DNA of 55,393 bases from Clavulina sp. PMI_390 (lineage: Eukaryota > Basidiomycota > Agaricomycetes > Cantharellales > Hydnaceae). The stretch spans positions 3,267 through 58,659 of the forward strand of contig WIDE01000136.1 of assembly GCA_015039315.1 (NCBI GenBank), in the 5' to 3' direction. The stretch's first letter is position 1. Each line of letters starts with the position of its first letter. The translations under genes were made by a program, and so were the position numbers. Of this stretch, positions 10,901-23,400 are shown in pieces. Below the pieces are notes generated by a model. It had not been told where the DNA came from and did no database searches. It worked only from the letters and a program-made list of their open reading frames with translations.

Positions 10901-13052
10901 GATGGCCAGACAGCTTGTTGTAGCAGGCTGGGGCGGAACTCGAACTGACGATCAGGTGGGAACCACATGTGCATGTTCGTGTAACCTGTCAATCAGAAAG
11001 AGAGAGAGTCTCCGCGAGGACCGTAGGACCAACAAAACAGCGAGAATTCGGCCCAGGTTCCGATATGGTGTGGAGAAGTCTGCCGCGGCCGATAGCTCCT
11101 AGAAACTATACGCTTGTCATTCCTTCTTTCTTCTTCTCCGTCCGTGCTGTACGTACTCCGCAAAGCAAGAAAAAAGCGCTCGTGATTAGGGTGTGTGCTA
11201 CGGGCAATCTTTGTCATCAGGAACAACGCCCAACGGTAGGGATCGGACAATGATGGATTTCATGGTTCTTTTGATTCTCTTTGCGATTTTCATTAGCGTT
11301 CTTGCTTCTAATGGATGGGGATGGAGGGGATAGGAGGTTTCCGTAGTTCAATTGCAGGACAGGTCGCGTGCAGAGTGGGGTTGCGGGATCACCCCTGCTC
11401 CCCCCTACTAGGCGACGACAATATAGAATGCAGTGATGATTCCCTTTTTCATTATACTCGTAGTCATAATAGTAATTACAATAATAATCATTTGACAGGG
11501 AATAGAGAGGGAGGCTTGCTCGCGATGATGATGATGATGGCTTGGCTGGCGCACAGTGAGAAGGGGGGAGTGAGTTGAGCGCAGATCCGCAGAATGCAAA
11601 ATGTAATTGTAGGATGGAAGCGGACCGTCCATAGAAAGAATAGGGACGAGCAACTCGCGCGCCTCCCAAGCAGTCCAGGTCCGATGGTCGGAGAAGTGCG
11701 GTGAATGGGGGGCTTTTTTTAAGCTGCCCATACTCTCACCTTGGGGCGCTGCCGCCGGATGGATCCGTGGTGATCCAGCAAAGTTTTGTGGTGGTGGTGG
11801 CTTCTGGGAATTCAGTCAGCGCAACAAGGAAAAGGAAAAGAGAAAGACGGGGTTGGTTGAGTCAAATGGCAGGCTGGGCTGGACTGGCGGCGCAAAGTGG
11901 GTGGTAACGGAAATAAGCGATCAAGGGTCTCCAGTAGGGCAAGTCGGCGCGGTATTGGCAAGAGAAAAAAAATGATCGATATTGTTTTGGCGTGGCCTTT
12001 TGCTCCCCGCAGAACATAGAGGGCTTTCATGTACCTGGAGCATATAGTGTGTGGGTTGTGCTTCTTTTTTTCCTTTTACTGGAGAGGGTGTGCGCCAAAA
12101 GCAATGCGTGACCTAAAAAGGAAACAACTGCATGGCCCATGCCCGGCAACTAAAAGCTGCGAGTCGAGGGAGAGGTATACAGGATAAACAGGAGATGCGA
12201 TTGGAGCGGAGTGTCGCCGACGTTGCCGACACGCGTGGGGATGATGGGTCACAGGAGAATGCGGTTGGACCGGGTACGCTGATGATGATGCTGATGATGT
12301 CGCTTGGGAGTGGGTAGCCTGGTGGGGAGGGGCGGTGGTGGCTGTGCCCTCGGCGTCCTTGCCATGCAATGTGTATATGCTCTCTTACAAGCGGCGCTTA
12401 TCGCGCGGGCGAGAGGGGCGAAAACGATGTGTGACGTATCAACGCAACGTTTTCGGAATCACTTTTTTTTTTCTGGGTGCGTGCGATTGTATACGTTAGG
12501 GGGGGCCTGCCAGCGCGGCTCGCCTTCCTGGCCACCAAGTACGGGACACGATAGGAGGAGGGAGGCCATTTGCGACGTGCGCGCTCCGAGCCACTCACTC
12601 ACATCACTCAGGCCTAGTCACTCGCACCCTATTCACTCACTCCGCTCACAATTGGCGTAAAGAGATCGCCCATCCCGTCCCAAAATTCTATTGTTTGTTG
12701 CGTCTTGTTGGTGGCAAGAGTCCGGTAAGCAAGCAGAATTGTGTGCAGCTTGTTGGTTCCGCAGAGACTTAAATCCCTGCTCTCATCCATCCCTGCATCC
12801 CCCTTTTGCCCCCCCTGTGCTGCGCGCCTCGCCGATTCGGTTGCTGCACGCGTCTCCACTTGCTGTCGGCTTTCTCTGCTGCTGCTTTGCTTCCTGCATC
12901 TGCAAACCGGCTCTCGGATCCTCTACTACGCCTCTGTGTTTGCCTTTGCCTTGCCGTGCTTTGCCCACTCCTCGTCTTTTTCTGTTTTACTCTTACCTCT
13001 TGACGCACTTGCTTTCACTGGCCCCTCCCCTATATCATCGCCTGCAACGACG
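7990..13052. other. Long gene-free region upstream of homeobox gene
   Basis: About 5 kb with no coding region I can support. Frames are short, mostly lack ATG starts and show no conserved motifs. It holds simple repeats (GT run near 10207, ATG/GAT runs near 11524 and 12279) and homopolymer T and A runs. The last 300 nt before the homeobox start are strongly C/T-rich, as is common in fungal core promoters and leaders. The length is large for this otherwise compact window. Confidence 0.55.
12756..13052 (+). promoter_or_regulatory. C/T-rich leader of homeobox gene
   Basis: The strand carrying the homeobox gene is dominated by C and T immediately upstream of the ATG at 13053. Pyrimidine tracts just upstream of starts are a known feature of strongly used fungal promoters. 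There is no ATG in frame with the gene before 13053. Where the transcript starts cannot be read from sequence. Confidence 0.35.
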
Positions 13053-16000
13053 ATGCCTCACACGTCCGTGATCCCGTTCCAGCAATTCATTCCTCCTCCC
13101 CCGCCCTCCTCCGGGCAGGCCATCTTCGCCACTACCACCTTTGAAGACGACCGATTCACCCAGCCAAGAAGCATGATGGATCACCACCACCACACCTCCC
13201 CGACTTCCCCCAGCATCTCCCGTGACTCGTACGATTCAGCTGCCCGGATGCATGCTGCCAGCCCCATCATCACCCCGTCCTCAAACAACCATCGTTGGGA
13301 CCCCAGCCCCGCGGCCCTCAGCGACGTCTCGCGCGGCGTCCCAGGATCCGGCGACACAAACTACACTCTGCCCCCGATCAACTCAAACGGGAGCACCCCC
13401 CGCACATCCATTGCCAGCTCGACCGGTGCAGAGTGGGACTCTGCCGGCGCACACTATGCTGCTGCCCAGTGGGGCGCATATTCTGCTTCCGGTGCGTCAA
13501 TTATTCCCTTAACCTGTACGCTTTGTCCTCCTCGTCCTTGCACGCTGCATTCTATGAATCGCGCATCTTCGAGGAGCCAAATGAAACGATGAGAGCCACA
13601 TTCTGACCAAGTTTATGCTTTCTTTCCCCTTCTTCCCCCCTTTTCCTATGTTAATGATCCCATTTCCTGGTTCATTTGCCACCCCGCTCCATGAATGGAT
13701 CTCATCCGCCACGTTCTTCGCTCACCCATCCCCCTTCATCCAACTTTACCCCGTGGGCCCCGTCAATGACTTTCCTCGATCGACCATGTCATCCCTTCGC
13801 TACCCGACTCACCAAAATCCATACCCCCCGTTCATTATTCCCTACATTCCTCCGAATATGCCTCAACCCATACCATAATACGCTCCACGCGCCTTGCCTG
13901 GATCCCCCTTCCATTAACGACAACCATTTTATGATCAACTCGAACCCTCCCCATTCACTCCACTCCTCGTCCATCATGCTCAATGGATCATGATCACCAC
14001 CAATAATGAATTTTGGCGGAACTCGCCCGCTGCCGAATTCGATGACTCTATTCTGTTGGTGGATCATCAATCGCCTCCTCTGCTTCAACTCTGTATGCTT
14101 TTCCTTTGGCTCCTCGTCCCCTTCCCTCCCCCTGTGCGGTGCGTGGCGGCGGCGCTGGTTGCTCGCCCGTTTTGTGTTGGCGGTTTTTTGATTTTCTCTA
14201 TCTGATCCTCCCTACGGCGGATCATTGGGCACATTACCTTATTCTCCCTAACTCGCTCACTCTTCTCTTCCTTTGCGTAATCGGTTCGCGCCTCTTGTTC
14301 TGCGATGGCCTGGATCCTCCTCCCCGCCACAACCTGGACCTTCCATATCAACCCCCCATCGACTTGCTTCTCGTGCACACACACGCCGGTCCGATCACTA
14401 TCCCGGTGCCTATCTATCTATCTTGGTCTGGCCTTTTTTTCTCGCCACGTTCTGCCCTCGTGTCCGCATGATGGATTCTATTGGACAAACCCCGACTCCG
14501 CCCTCATCGTTCTCGCTGACTTATGCGCCGCGCTATCTCTCTATTCTCTCTCGGTCGATGAAATTTCGCTCGCTGACACCCTCTTTACAACCCAAATCGA
14601 CATCAACAAAACATCCCGACTTGACTGTTTGCGCGCACTTTTTGATGATGCACTCACCGCGGTCATTTCCTCAACTCAAATCCCTTGGTAAAATTTATTT
14701 CCCCTCCCAAATAATACAACTGACCTCGCCGCCGCCGGCACTGGATCTCAAATTTATAACAACGTTCTCTCCTCTTGCCACCTTGCCTGCCTTTTAATAC
14801 CGCGGCGACTTAACGTTGGGTTGACTTCGATCCAACATTTCTGTCACAACCTGCGACTTGCCATTCACTCTACGCTTCAATCTATCGACGCGTCTCTTCT
14901 GGCTCTCCCGAAAAACAATTCCACCCATCGCCCCGCTCGCTCCTCAACCCCGTGACCGTGACTGGATTCCCCGGAATACGTTCCACTCCGAATTGAATCG
15001 GAATCCGCGATATGTGGATTGCTTTGTGGTGGCTGGGTGACCGTTTCGCTGGTCCCTTTTTCGTCGGTTCGTCTGGCCGGATGACCCATCCTTCGTACCG
15101 TGGTCGGTCGGTATCTGTAATCTTCCCCGGCGCCATCGCATTCGCACTCGGACCGATTACCCACGTTCGCTGCGACTTGTAACCCCCCCTACTCTCTCAT
15201 CGTTTTCCCTCTTTTCTTCTCTTTTTTCCTCCTCACGACACACTCCCACTCGTGTCACCCCTTCCTCGGCCGTGGTGGCTCTTTTGTCACACACACGACT
15301 CAAAACACCCACACTCACACACTTTACACTCACACTCGCAATCCCATCCCATCTTGCGGCATACTACTGACACTGGCGGGCGCGCGTGTCATCGTGTCAT
15401 TCATTCTACCCTATCCTATCCGACTTGGGGTGCCACATCATTTGCGTGCGCGATTCAATTCAATATACGATAATATCTGCCAATCATTTTGGCTTCGTCC
15501 GTCGGCATTGCCTCTTTGCCTCTTGTACTGTCACGTCTCCCCCTCCGTCCCCCACTCCTCTCCCCCCCTTTTTGCGCCCTTTCAATCCCCTCCTCCCCTC
15601 CATCTCTTTCGGCTCCTTTTTCCCTCCGACTTGGAATCAACCGCATCACTTAAACACCACACACTTGCGCTGTCACTCACTTGAATCGCCTCTCGATTCA
15701 AATCACCCCCCTCCCCTCACCCCCTGACTGACTCTGATCTGTGTCTTGGCGGGTGAACAGCTCCGAGAAGCGCCATGTCTTACGGTAACGGCCACGGACA
15801 CCATCATCACGATGGAAGCGGCAACGGCAGCCCCTCATCGACATCGCCTGGGTCGTCATACGCGTACGGCCCGCCCACTACGAGCCACGGACCCATGTCC
15901 GGTTCGGGCGGCAGCGGCGGGAGCAGCCCCCCGTCCTCGTCATACACTCCTACGGGAGCAGGAGGCAGCAATCGCTACCCTCCTCAGTATCAATCGTCCA

Positions 16001-17431
16001 ACCCCCACTCGCAGTCACAGTCACAGTCCCCTTACCCCGCCCCCGCTCCGTTTGCCCCTCCCCAGTCCTCTTCGTCCCCCTCGCAACACAACAATAACAA
16101 CAACAACCATAATGGAAATGGCTCTTCGACGTCGTATGCACCGGCGTTTTTGAACCACCACCCTCAGCAGGGCGGTATGCAGCCGCAGCCCTCGTCTTCT
16201 TCGTCGAACGGCAGTGGCCCTTCATCTTCCAACCCCGGCGGGGCCGACCGTCTCCCACCACTCAACACGCTCGTCTCGTCCGGCGGAGGACTTGATACTG
16301 GAGACCCTAGTTCCGGCTCAGGAATGAACGCCGGTGCTAACAGCATCGCGAGCGCGTACTTTGCGCCGCCGCCTCCTTCGTCGTCCAACTCTGGTCCTGG
16401 AGGTCCGCCCGTCGCTGCGTACCAAGGCGGAGGCGCCGCGCAGCAGCAGCAGCAATATGGCGTGCACCACCCGCACCATCCGCGTGATCTCATGTCCCCT
16501 CCCCTCAGTGCTGGCGGAGCAGGAGGAGGCGCGCCGTCGTACGCGTCCATGTCGATCCCGAGCTCCGGGTCTAGCACCCCAGGCGCTGGATCCGGGATGG
16601 GCGTGTCGTTCCCCGGAGCGGGCTCATCTTCGCTCGGAGCCTCGACTTCCTCGTCTTCGAACAACGGTACGCCCAACGGCAATCATTCGAACGGGAATAA
16701 CGGCACGGCGAGCCCGCCGAGCGTGAAGCCCAAGCGCAGGAGGGCGGACGCGAACCAGCTTCGAACGCTCAATGCGACGTACGACAGGACGGCATTCCCC
16801 AGCACGGAGGAGCGCGCGGATCTTGCGCGCAAGTTGGGTATGACGCCGAGGCAGGTGCAGATCTGGTACGTATCCCACCCTGTCGATCGTTTCGTTTCTC
16901 TGCTTTCCTTTGGTTTCAAAACCGTTGTGACGGATCATGGATGTGGCGCTCAACAACTAATTCTCCTCTCATTTTCTCTCTCTTTGTGTATGCCCTCCGG
17001 CGTTTAGGTTCCAAAACAAGCGCCAGTCGTTCCGCCAGACGCGTTCCAACAACGCGCACGCTGCAGCTGCTGCAGCGGCGGCGGCAGCAGCAGCAGCCGT
17101 CTCCATCGGCGGATCCTCGCACCACCATCACCACGGCCATCATGGGCCTCTGGGGCATAGTGTTCATCATGCCTCGTCCCTGTCGCATTCCCCCTACGAC
17201 CCCATGGGTGGCGGTAGCGGTGGTAGCGGTGCGCCTGGATCGTTTGGGAGCATTCAGCTGAGCTCAGCACCAGTCCCAGCTGCTGCGACTTCTGCAGGAG
17301 GATCAAGTGCGACGAGCGATGGATATTATTCGTCGACGACGGCCAACACCTCTGCTGAGAGAAGCAGCGGTCCGTCCGGTGATGATGAATATGGGAGTGG
17401 AAGTGGGAGCGACTCAAGGAGATACCGATGA
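13053..17431 (+). CDS. Homeodomain transcription factor
   Basis: Exon model: 13053-13491, 15761-16865 and 17008-17431, giving about 655 residues. The homeodomain lies near residues 469-530: basic arm KPKRRRADANQL, then a helix with FPSTEERADLARKLGMT and recognition helix RQVQIWFQNKRQ. The Trp codon of WFQN is split by the last intron, which confirms that splice. Outside it the protein is low complexity: Ser/Gly/Pro/Asn-rich, short polyGln, a polyAla run, a His-rich patch and a Ser/Asp-rich C terminus. It should act in the nucleus as a sequence-specific regulator; homeobox genes of mushrooms often act in development, but the target pathway is unknown. The first intron of about 2.27 kb is exceptional. 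The spliced frame is continuous, but an in-frame ATG at 15775 six codons into exon 2 could start a shorter form. Confidence 0.85.
13492..15760 (+). other. Very long first intron of homeobox gene
   Basis: About 2.27 kb from the donor GGTGCGTC at 13491/13492 to the acceptor GGTGAACAG ending at 15760. Other introns in the window are mostly 50-140 nt. Open frames inside have no recognisable motifs. The last 250 nt are C/T-rich, resembling the sequence before the first exon, so it could hold a second promoter for the ATG at 15775. Confidence 0.5.
16441..16455 (+). repeat. CAG/CAA run (polyGln)
   Basis: Five CAG/CAA codons in a row encode a short glutamine run inside the homeobox protein, a site that could vary in length. 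Confidence 0.7.
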
Positions 17432-20418
17432 TAATAATGATGATGACGATGATGCCTTATCACGACTCTTTTGTGTTTCGTTTTTTGGATCTCTGAAAAA
17501 TAGTGGCTGGTTGTCGGAGCGTATTCCTTTGTACGTTTCTCTATCTACTCGTTGATAGAAGACATCTCACTAAAACCTCTCCTTGTAGCTAGCTACAATT
17601 CTATCTCATTTTTCCATCCCCTTCTCTCTGTTGTTTCTTATCTCCCCTCTCCGCGCTCATATGCTTTTTTTTGGGCACCCATCGGAGTTGCAGTCTTCTT
17701 TATGTTGTATGTTTCTTTTTCACTGCTACGCACCAAGAGTACAGCGTGCAGTTTGTATTTTCACGGTATGTCTCCTCAATTCTCGTTCTATATGATCAAG
17801 TCCTCATTCTATTGTCCCCAACAGAGTCTCATTTTCATCCATGATATGCTCTCATGCATTGTTTTCACACTACTGCTACCCAGCTCTGTCTCCTCGCTTA
17901 TCAATACTAATTGCTCTCTTTTTCTCTATATCATTATGCTATTGATGAAGCATTTCTTTTGAAGCTGCGAGGTGTCGAACCGTGGGCCTGATATTTTCGC
18001 TTGCTTGAGTCACAGCATCTCCCATCGCATCTCCCATCGCATCTCCCTTCTTGGAATCCCTAGCCGTTGGACTTCTCCCTAGCATCTATCCCATTTGAAC
18101 GGAGCTTTCTTTCTTAGGCGCATGCATTCATTCTCCTGTGCCTCCTCCTGCGTCCCTATCTGCTTCTTGGTCCATCCCTGTCTGGAGTTTTCCACCGCGG
18201 ATCGGAGTTTTGCGTGCTAGCAATCTACGGCAAAGCCCCTCCCGAAGATCACTTGCTCCTGATTTGGCCGAGAGGAGATGCGATCCTTGGTTTCCATCGA
18301 TGACGGACGTTTTCGCTCGGAGTTGTGTCAATCTTCCGCTTCTGACACCGCTTGGTTTTTGTGCTTGGACTGGCCCGCGTCTCTCATCACCACAACCACC
18401 CGACGGCCCCGGCGACTTGGCTGCTGAATGGACCCACGGGCGTCACGATTCTCGCCTATACATTGGACTTGCATTGTTTCGCGGCGACCTGAGCCGCCGT
18501 GAGGATTTCGGCGATCTACTGCCTTTGTACAGAAACGGTGCGCCTGGTACTTCAGGCGAAGCTGTCCACGCGCGCACGAACTTGAGTGTAGCTCTCCAAA
18601 CTCCTTTCGTCATTCCCGGCAATCCGTGTAGCTGAAAGAAGTACGTGTGCTAGCCACTTACTGCTTGCGCACTTCTCGCATGCGGCTGAAGCGGTGGACA
18701 TGGGATCTGTGTGGGATCTCCATGGACCTTGAGCGGAGGTACAGTGGCACCACTTCCGAGAGTTCCTCAGGTCTTCTGCCTGTTCGCTGCTCCGCCGATG
18801 GCCATCAGGCATGTGTTCTAGGAGTCTTCGGCAAGTTAGGAACAACTGATGCAACGTGATGCTACCGCGAGTTCCATTCAAGCTACAGTGATAGAAATGC
18901 ATTTCCCAACACCGTGGATGAGAAAACATCCTGCAATCTGAGTACAGATCCAAGTATGCTCACTCTCCCAACAGTTTTGCGCCAATGAGCGGATTGTCCG
19001 ACAAGATTGCTGATATTTAAGCGCCACTGACGATCGGTGCCAAGAGGATTCTGGGGGAGGAACAGTGACTTCAGGATGGCGATCGCGGCAATAATAGCTC
19101 TCTCGATCTTACGAGCTCGAGGTTGCCATGCACTACTTGGTTTGGAAGGTCCATTTCTCGTTTTCTGCACCCGCATCCGGCGACCTGAATATCGGGATCT
19201 CCGCCATTCGATAGCTTTCTTCTTGTCCTGTCAATTGCAAAAAGAAGCCAGCTGCGCTCCCAATAATTGACCCTTGTGCGCGCCCTCCACATGATGCATC
19301 ATTGCATGTATGACTCACTCACTGAATCTTGGGAGGGCGATCTCAGATTTGCCCTCCTCATTGCCAAAAAGCCCCAAACTCCGGCAAACACCCACGATAC
19401 GAATACGATAGATCTCCAACGTCGGCGCCCGGTCGCCGCGCGTTCCCCGCGACCCTCGAGGATGGAAAACAGCCTTGAACGTTCCTACGCTATACAGTTT
19501 TTGAGTCGCCGGCGTGGCGATACGGCTATGAGCAAAATTAGTAGCGACCACGCCCACAGCTCAAAACACGCACTCCTCTCTTAGGTCTCCGGCGTGAGAC
19601 ATAGGCCCGGGGATTTAGCTGCGTTTTTAACTCAGTCGACTCTTTGGGACGCCGACTCGCGTCTCACCCCTTCTAGTCTTCGTTCGACAGGCGCGGCTGG
19701 TCAGCGGGCTTCTGTTGGGTGGGTGTGTCCCTGACGGTAAAGTGCATATATGCCACTCTAGGATGAATTAGGATGCGGCCCGACCCTGTCTCATGTTCAT
19801 TCGTGAATTGCATCATTCTGACGGAGGAGTCGTTTCATGAAGGGGTCGATCGAGGTAGAGGCAGATAAGAGGAGCACAATGAAAGCCACCACTGGGTGAG
19901 CAGCGAGGGGCAACTGGTGTCGATCAAGCCATTTTGGAACCTCCTTCCGGTATATGCTACCTGCAACCGGCAAGAAGGCATGGTGCTCACTGAAGGACGG
20001 AGGAATAAGGAACCGGTGACCTAGGCAAAATGTTGACGTGAATCCTCCACCCATCGCCGACTATAGTTAATGGTATGGAGCCCAATGAGGTCCCAAAAAC
20101 TCAACTCATGATGGCAATACCGGCGGTGGAGAAGGTAACACATTCAGAGAAACCTGTGTGAGCGAACCGCTCAGAAATCTCGCATGACTCGAGGGAGCGC
20201 ACACATGGTGTTGGTATGGCCATACTGGCCGTCTATTGATTCTAGAGAACGGGTCGAGCATCGGAGAAACGATACAGCCGAAATGTTTATAGAAGGAGAA
20301 AGTATAACTACAGCAAGGAACTATGAGCGGTCATGAGAAAATCTAGATTAGATCATGGAGCTTGTAAGGAGAAAAAATAACGCAGAAGCGGAAAACAGTC
20401 ATCGAAACGGCACCAAGC
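17432..20418. other. Gene-free region between homeobox gene and EF-3
   Basis: Nearly 3 kb between the homeobox stop and the EF-3 stop. The genes converge, so 3' UTRs lie at both ends. The 165-codon open frame from 18138 begins at GTG, has low-information composition and matches no family I know. Nothing else is supported. Confidence 0.45.
18012..18048 (+). repeat. 12-nt tandem repeat, three units
   Basis: The unit GCATCTCCCATC occurs twice in direct succession, followed by a third copy ending CTTC. It is a minor minisatellite in non-coding sequence. Confidence 0.65.
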
Positions 20419-23400
20419 TCAGTCGCTGTCGGTGTCCTCCGGTTTCGGACCTAGAAAAGAGGGAAAGCCGGTCAGCAAAAGCCATTGGACAGTCAAGGGG
20501 CAGAGCCAAGCCTATGAATATGGCAAAGCCCGAGGTCGGAGGCACATACCACCAAAGGACAACCAGTGGAGCTTGCGAGCCTTCCGGCGTTCATCCCTCT
20601 CCTTAAGCTGGTTCCGCGTGAGTTTCTTCTTCTTCTTAGGGACGGGGCTCGCGGCGCCTGAAACCATGCCCTTTGTGCCACTCTTCTCGTCACCAGAGGC
20701 GTTCGGAGTGGCTCCGGCGGAACCAGCAGGGGTGGCGGCGTTGCTATGAAGTCGCGAGCCTGGTTTCGACTTCGCGTCTGCAAACGCGTCCTCAATAACG
20801 GCGACTTTGCCCTGTTGCGTGAGGCGGCCCGCGTCGACGTTCCAGATTTCGGGACATAGGGCATGAACGAATTCCTAACGAAAACGAAAACGTTCAGAGA
20901 CAAGGCTTGGCTTGAGGATTGGAGCGGAGGATTTACCATATTGTGCGAGATGATGAGGACTGCGCCAGCCCAATCACGGATAGCGACCGCCAAACCACCT
21001 AACGGGATGAAGCCGGTTCAATATTAACAAAGAGAGTTCCCAAGAGATTCAGTTTCTTTCATACCTAACGCTTCTCGGTCCAAGAAATTGGTGGGCTCGT
21101 CTATTGACATCAACGGCGGCGCTCGATCAGTTCAACCAAGCATGAGGCCTTTTTGGCAACGGAACTCTGGCACTTACCGAGTACAAGAACCTATAGTTGA
21201 GATCCGGGGCGCGAGGGACTCCATCAGCACAAGGAAGGTGCATGGCGAATATGCAAAGAAGAAACTGAAGGTCCGAAGACGCACCTGAGGATTATTCCAT
21301 AACGCGGCGGCAATCACAACCTTGACCTTCTGACCACCACTGAGACCGCCCATTTCGTTGTACTGTGCAATGTTCCCGTCCAGCCCGATCTCCTCTAGGA
21401 CCTTCCGGACGGTGGTAGCCGACGTCTCTTTGGTCCCCGCGCCCTCACGCGAAGCCTCCAAGTCATCAAATTGCTGCACTAATTTTGTGAATCCGCGCTC
21501 AAGGAGTTCATCACGGGCAATCCAGGTGTTGAACTTGTGATCAAGCCCTCGCCACTTCACTTCATATTGCAAACTCTTCTTCAGCTTTTGACGACCGAGG
21601 ATATACTGCCAAAGCGCAATGATTCTGACATCAACAAGGGTGTTGTTGCCACCAGGAATGCTCGGAACATACCTCGATTTTACGCCTCTCGCCGTTCTTG
21701 CCCACAAATTCTTGCTCCATCATCGCCTTCTCTTCATCCGAAACGACACGGGTGGCTTTCTCGAGCATTTCACCTAGTATGACAAAGTAGTTAATTCTTG
21801 ATCAGTAAATGCGAAATCTTGATCATGACTCACGATCGTGGCCGTCCTGGAAACGCCATTGGCTAAGGGGGGAAAAGGACACCATTAGGATATGACAATA
21901 ATACGAGAACAGATACGTACATGTAAGCCACAGCGGTCTTCTCCAAGTGTTTTTCTAACAATCAACATAGTCATCAGAGCGTTATCAGGATGCAGGACAA
22001 ATATTTGACTCACCGATGTGGTGCGTGGCGTGCTGCGACACATACCCGACTCGCAACGAGGGGTGCTTGTAGACTGTGCCTTCCTGTGGAACAGTCTCGC
22101 CCTACACAAGGTGATCATGGAGTTAAATAGCAGCACCCACCAGCGATATGGTCACGCACCGTCAGTAACTTGATGAGCGTCGATTTTCCTGCTCCGTTCG
22201 GTCCCAAGATGCCAACACGGCTACTCAGACTGAGCGCACAGCTGACGTTGTGCAGACTTGGGTCTTTTCTCCCGGGATACGTGAATGTGCAGTTCACCAT
22301 CTTCATGATAGCACGGGTATTCGACCGCACACCCATGAGAGATCCAGGAGGCGGGAAGGAGAGCTTGATCGAAGTAGCAGCAAGGGTGTAGTAGGACTTG
22401 GCGCTGGGGACGCGCTTGACGAACTCGGACAGATTACCAGGATAGTACACGAGCTACGGAGAAAGTGAGCCCGGTAATTCAGCGGGCGGTCAAAGACTGG
22501 AATGATACGTGGACCACTCACCTTCTTTGACTCGTAGTGAATAATTTCTTGGCAGACATTATCTGTGAATAACATCGCTGAGCCCCGATTTTGGCCGTAG
22601 CAACCTACATGCTCTCTCACCTAAGAATCTGTAGAGAACCTCAGTAGCTGCCACTGTAAGGGGAGGGAAGGAGGAAACTTACCCAGAATCGTGAGATACA
22701 GTAAGCACAGTGACTTTGTCGTGAGCGATGAGATAGTCTTCCAGCCATTTAACAGATTGTACATCGAGCTGAACTCATCGACGTAAGCCCAGGATTTACA
22801 GAAACAATGCTCCAGGAGCTTACGTGATTGGTAGGTTCGTCTGGTAAGATCGCAAGGCGTCAGCATACGAGCGAGAAGGTCTGTATGGAAAGCACGCACC
22901 CAACAGTAGTAGATCCGCTTTATACAGCATAGCTCGAGCCAGCTCAAGCTATGGGGCAGGGGACTGAGCTTCTCTATACCACGGTGAAGGAAATGAAGCC
23001 ACAACAAACCTTCATTTTCCATCCGCCTGACAAGCTACCAACGCTATTAGTCTGCTTCTCATCGTCGAAGCCCACCTCTCTGAGCTGTGCGGCAATTACG
23101 GAGCGCTTGATTCCGGAGAGCTTCTTGTCTACCGTGGGATTGGTAAAATGAGTTCACAGCGACGCGCAAAACACGGGATGATCTCTTACCGCTAGCGATG
23201 AAATCGATAATTGGCAACCCGGCATCTTCGCCTTGCAGCGCATGCTCCACCATAATGGCCTTTACTTCGTCTTGACTAGGGAAGCCCTCGACCTTGCCAT
23301 CGCGGATAGCACGCAGCAACGTAGACTTGCCACTTCCGTTACTGGCACAGATACCGTACCTTCTCCCACGAACGAGTCGGAGAACGGTGTGGGAGAGCAG

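Noticed and set aside
10930..10990. Second tRNA-like word (ACTCGAAC)
   Set aside because: Flanking five-base stems do not complement each other.
11217..11669. 150-codon minus-strand frame
   Set aside because: Composition is low-complexity and driven by simple repeats; no motif.
17960..18050. Possible tRNA on the minus strand (GGTTCGA-like word)
   Set aside because: The T-arm stem does not pair and no acceptor stem or anticodon arm can be drawn.
18138..18635. 165-codon open frame on the plus strand
   Set aside because: Begins at GTG, has no family motif and lies in 3' flanking sequence of the homeobox gene.
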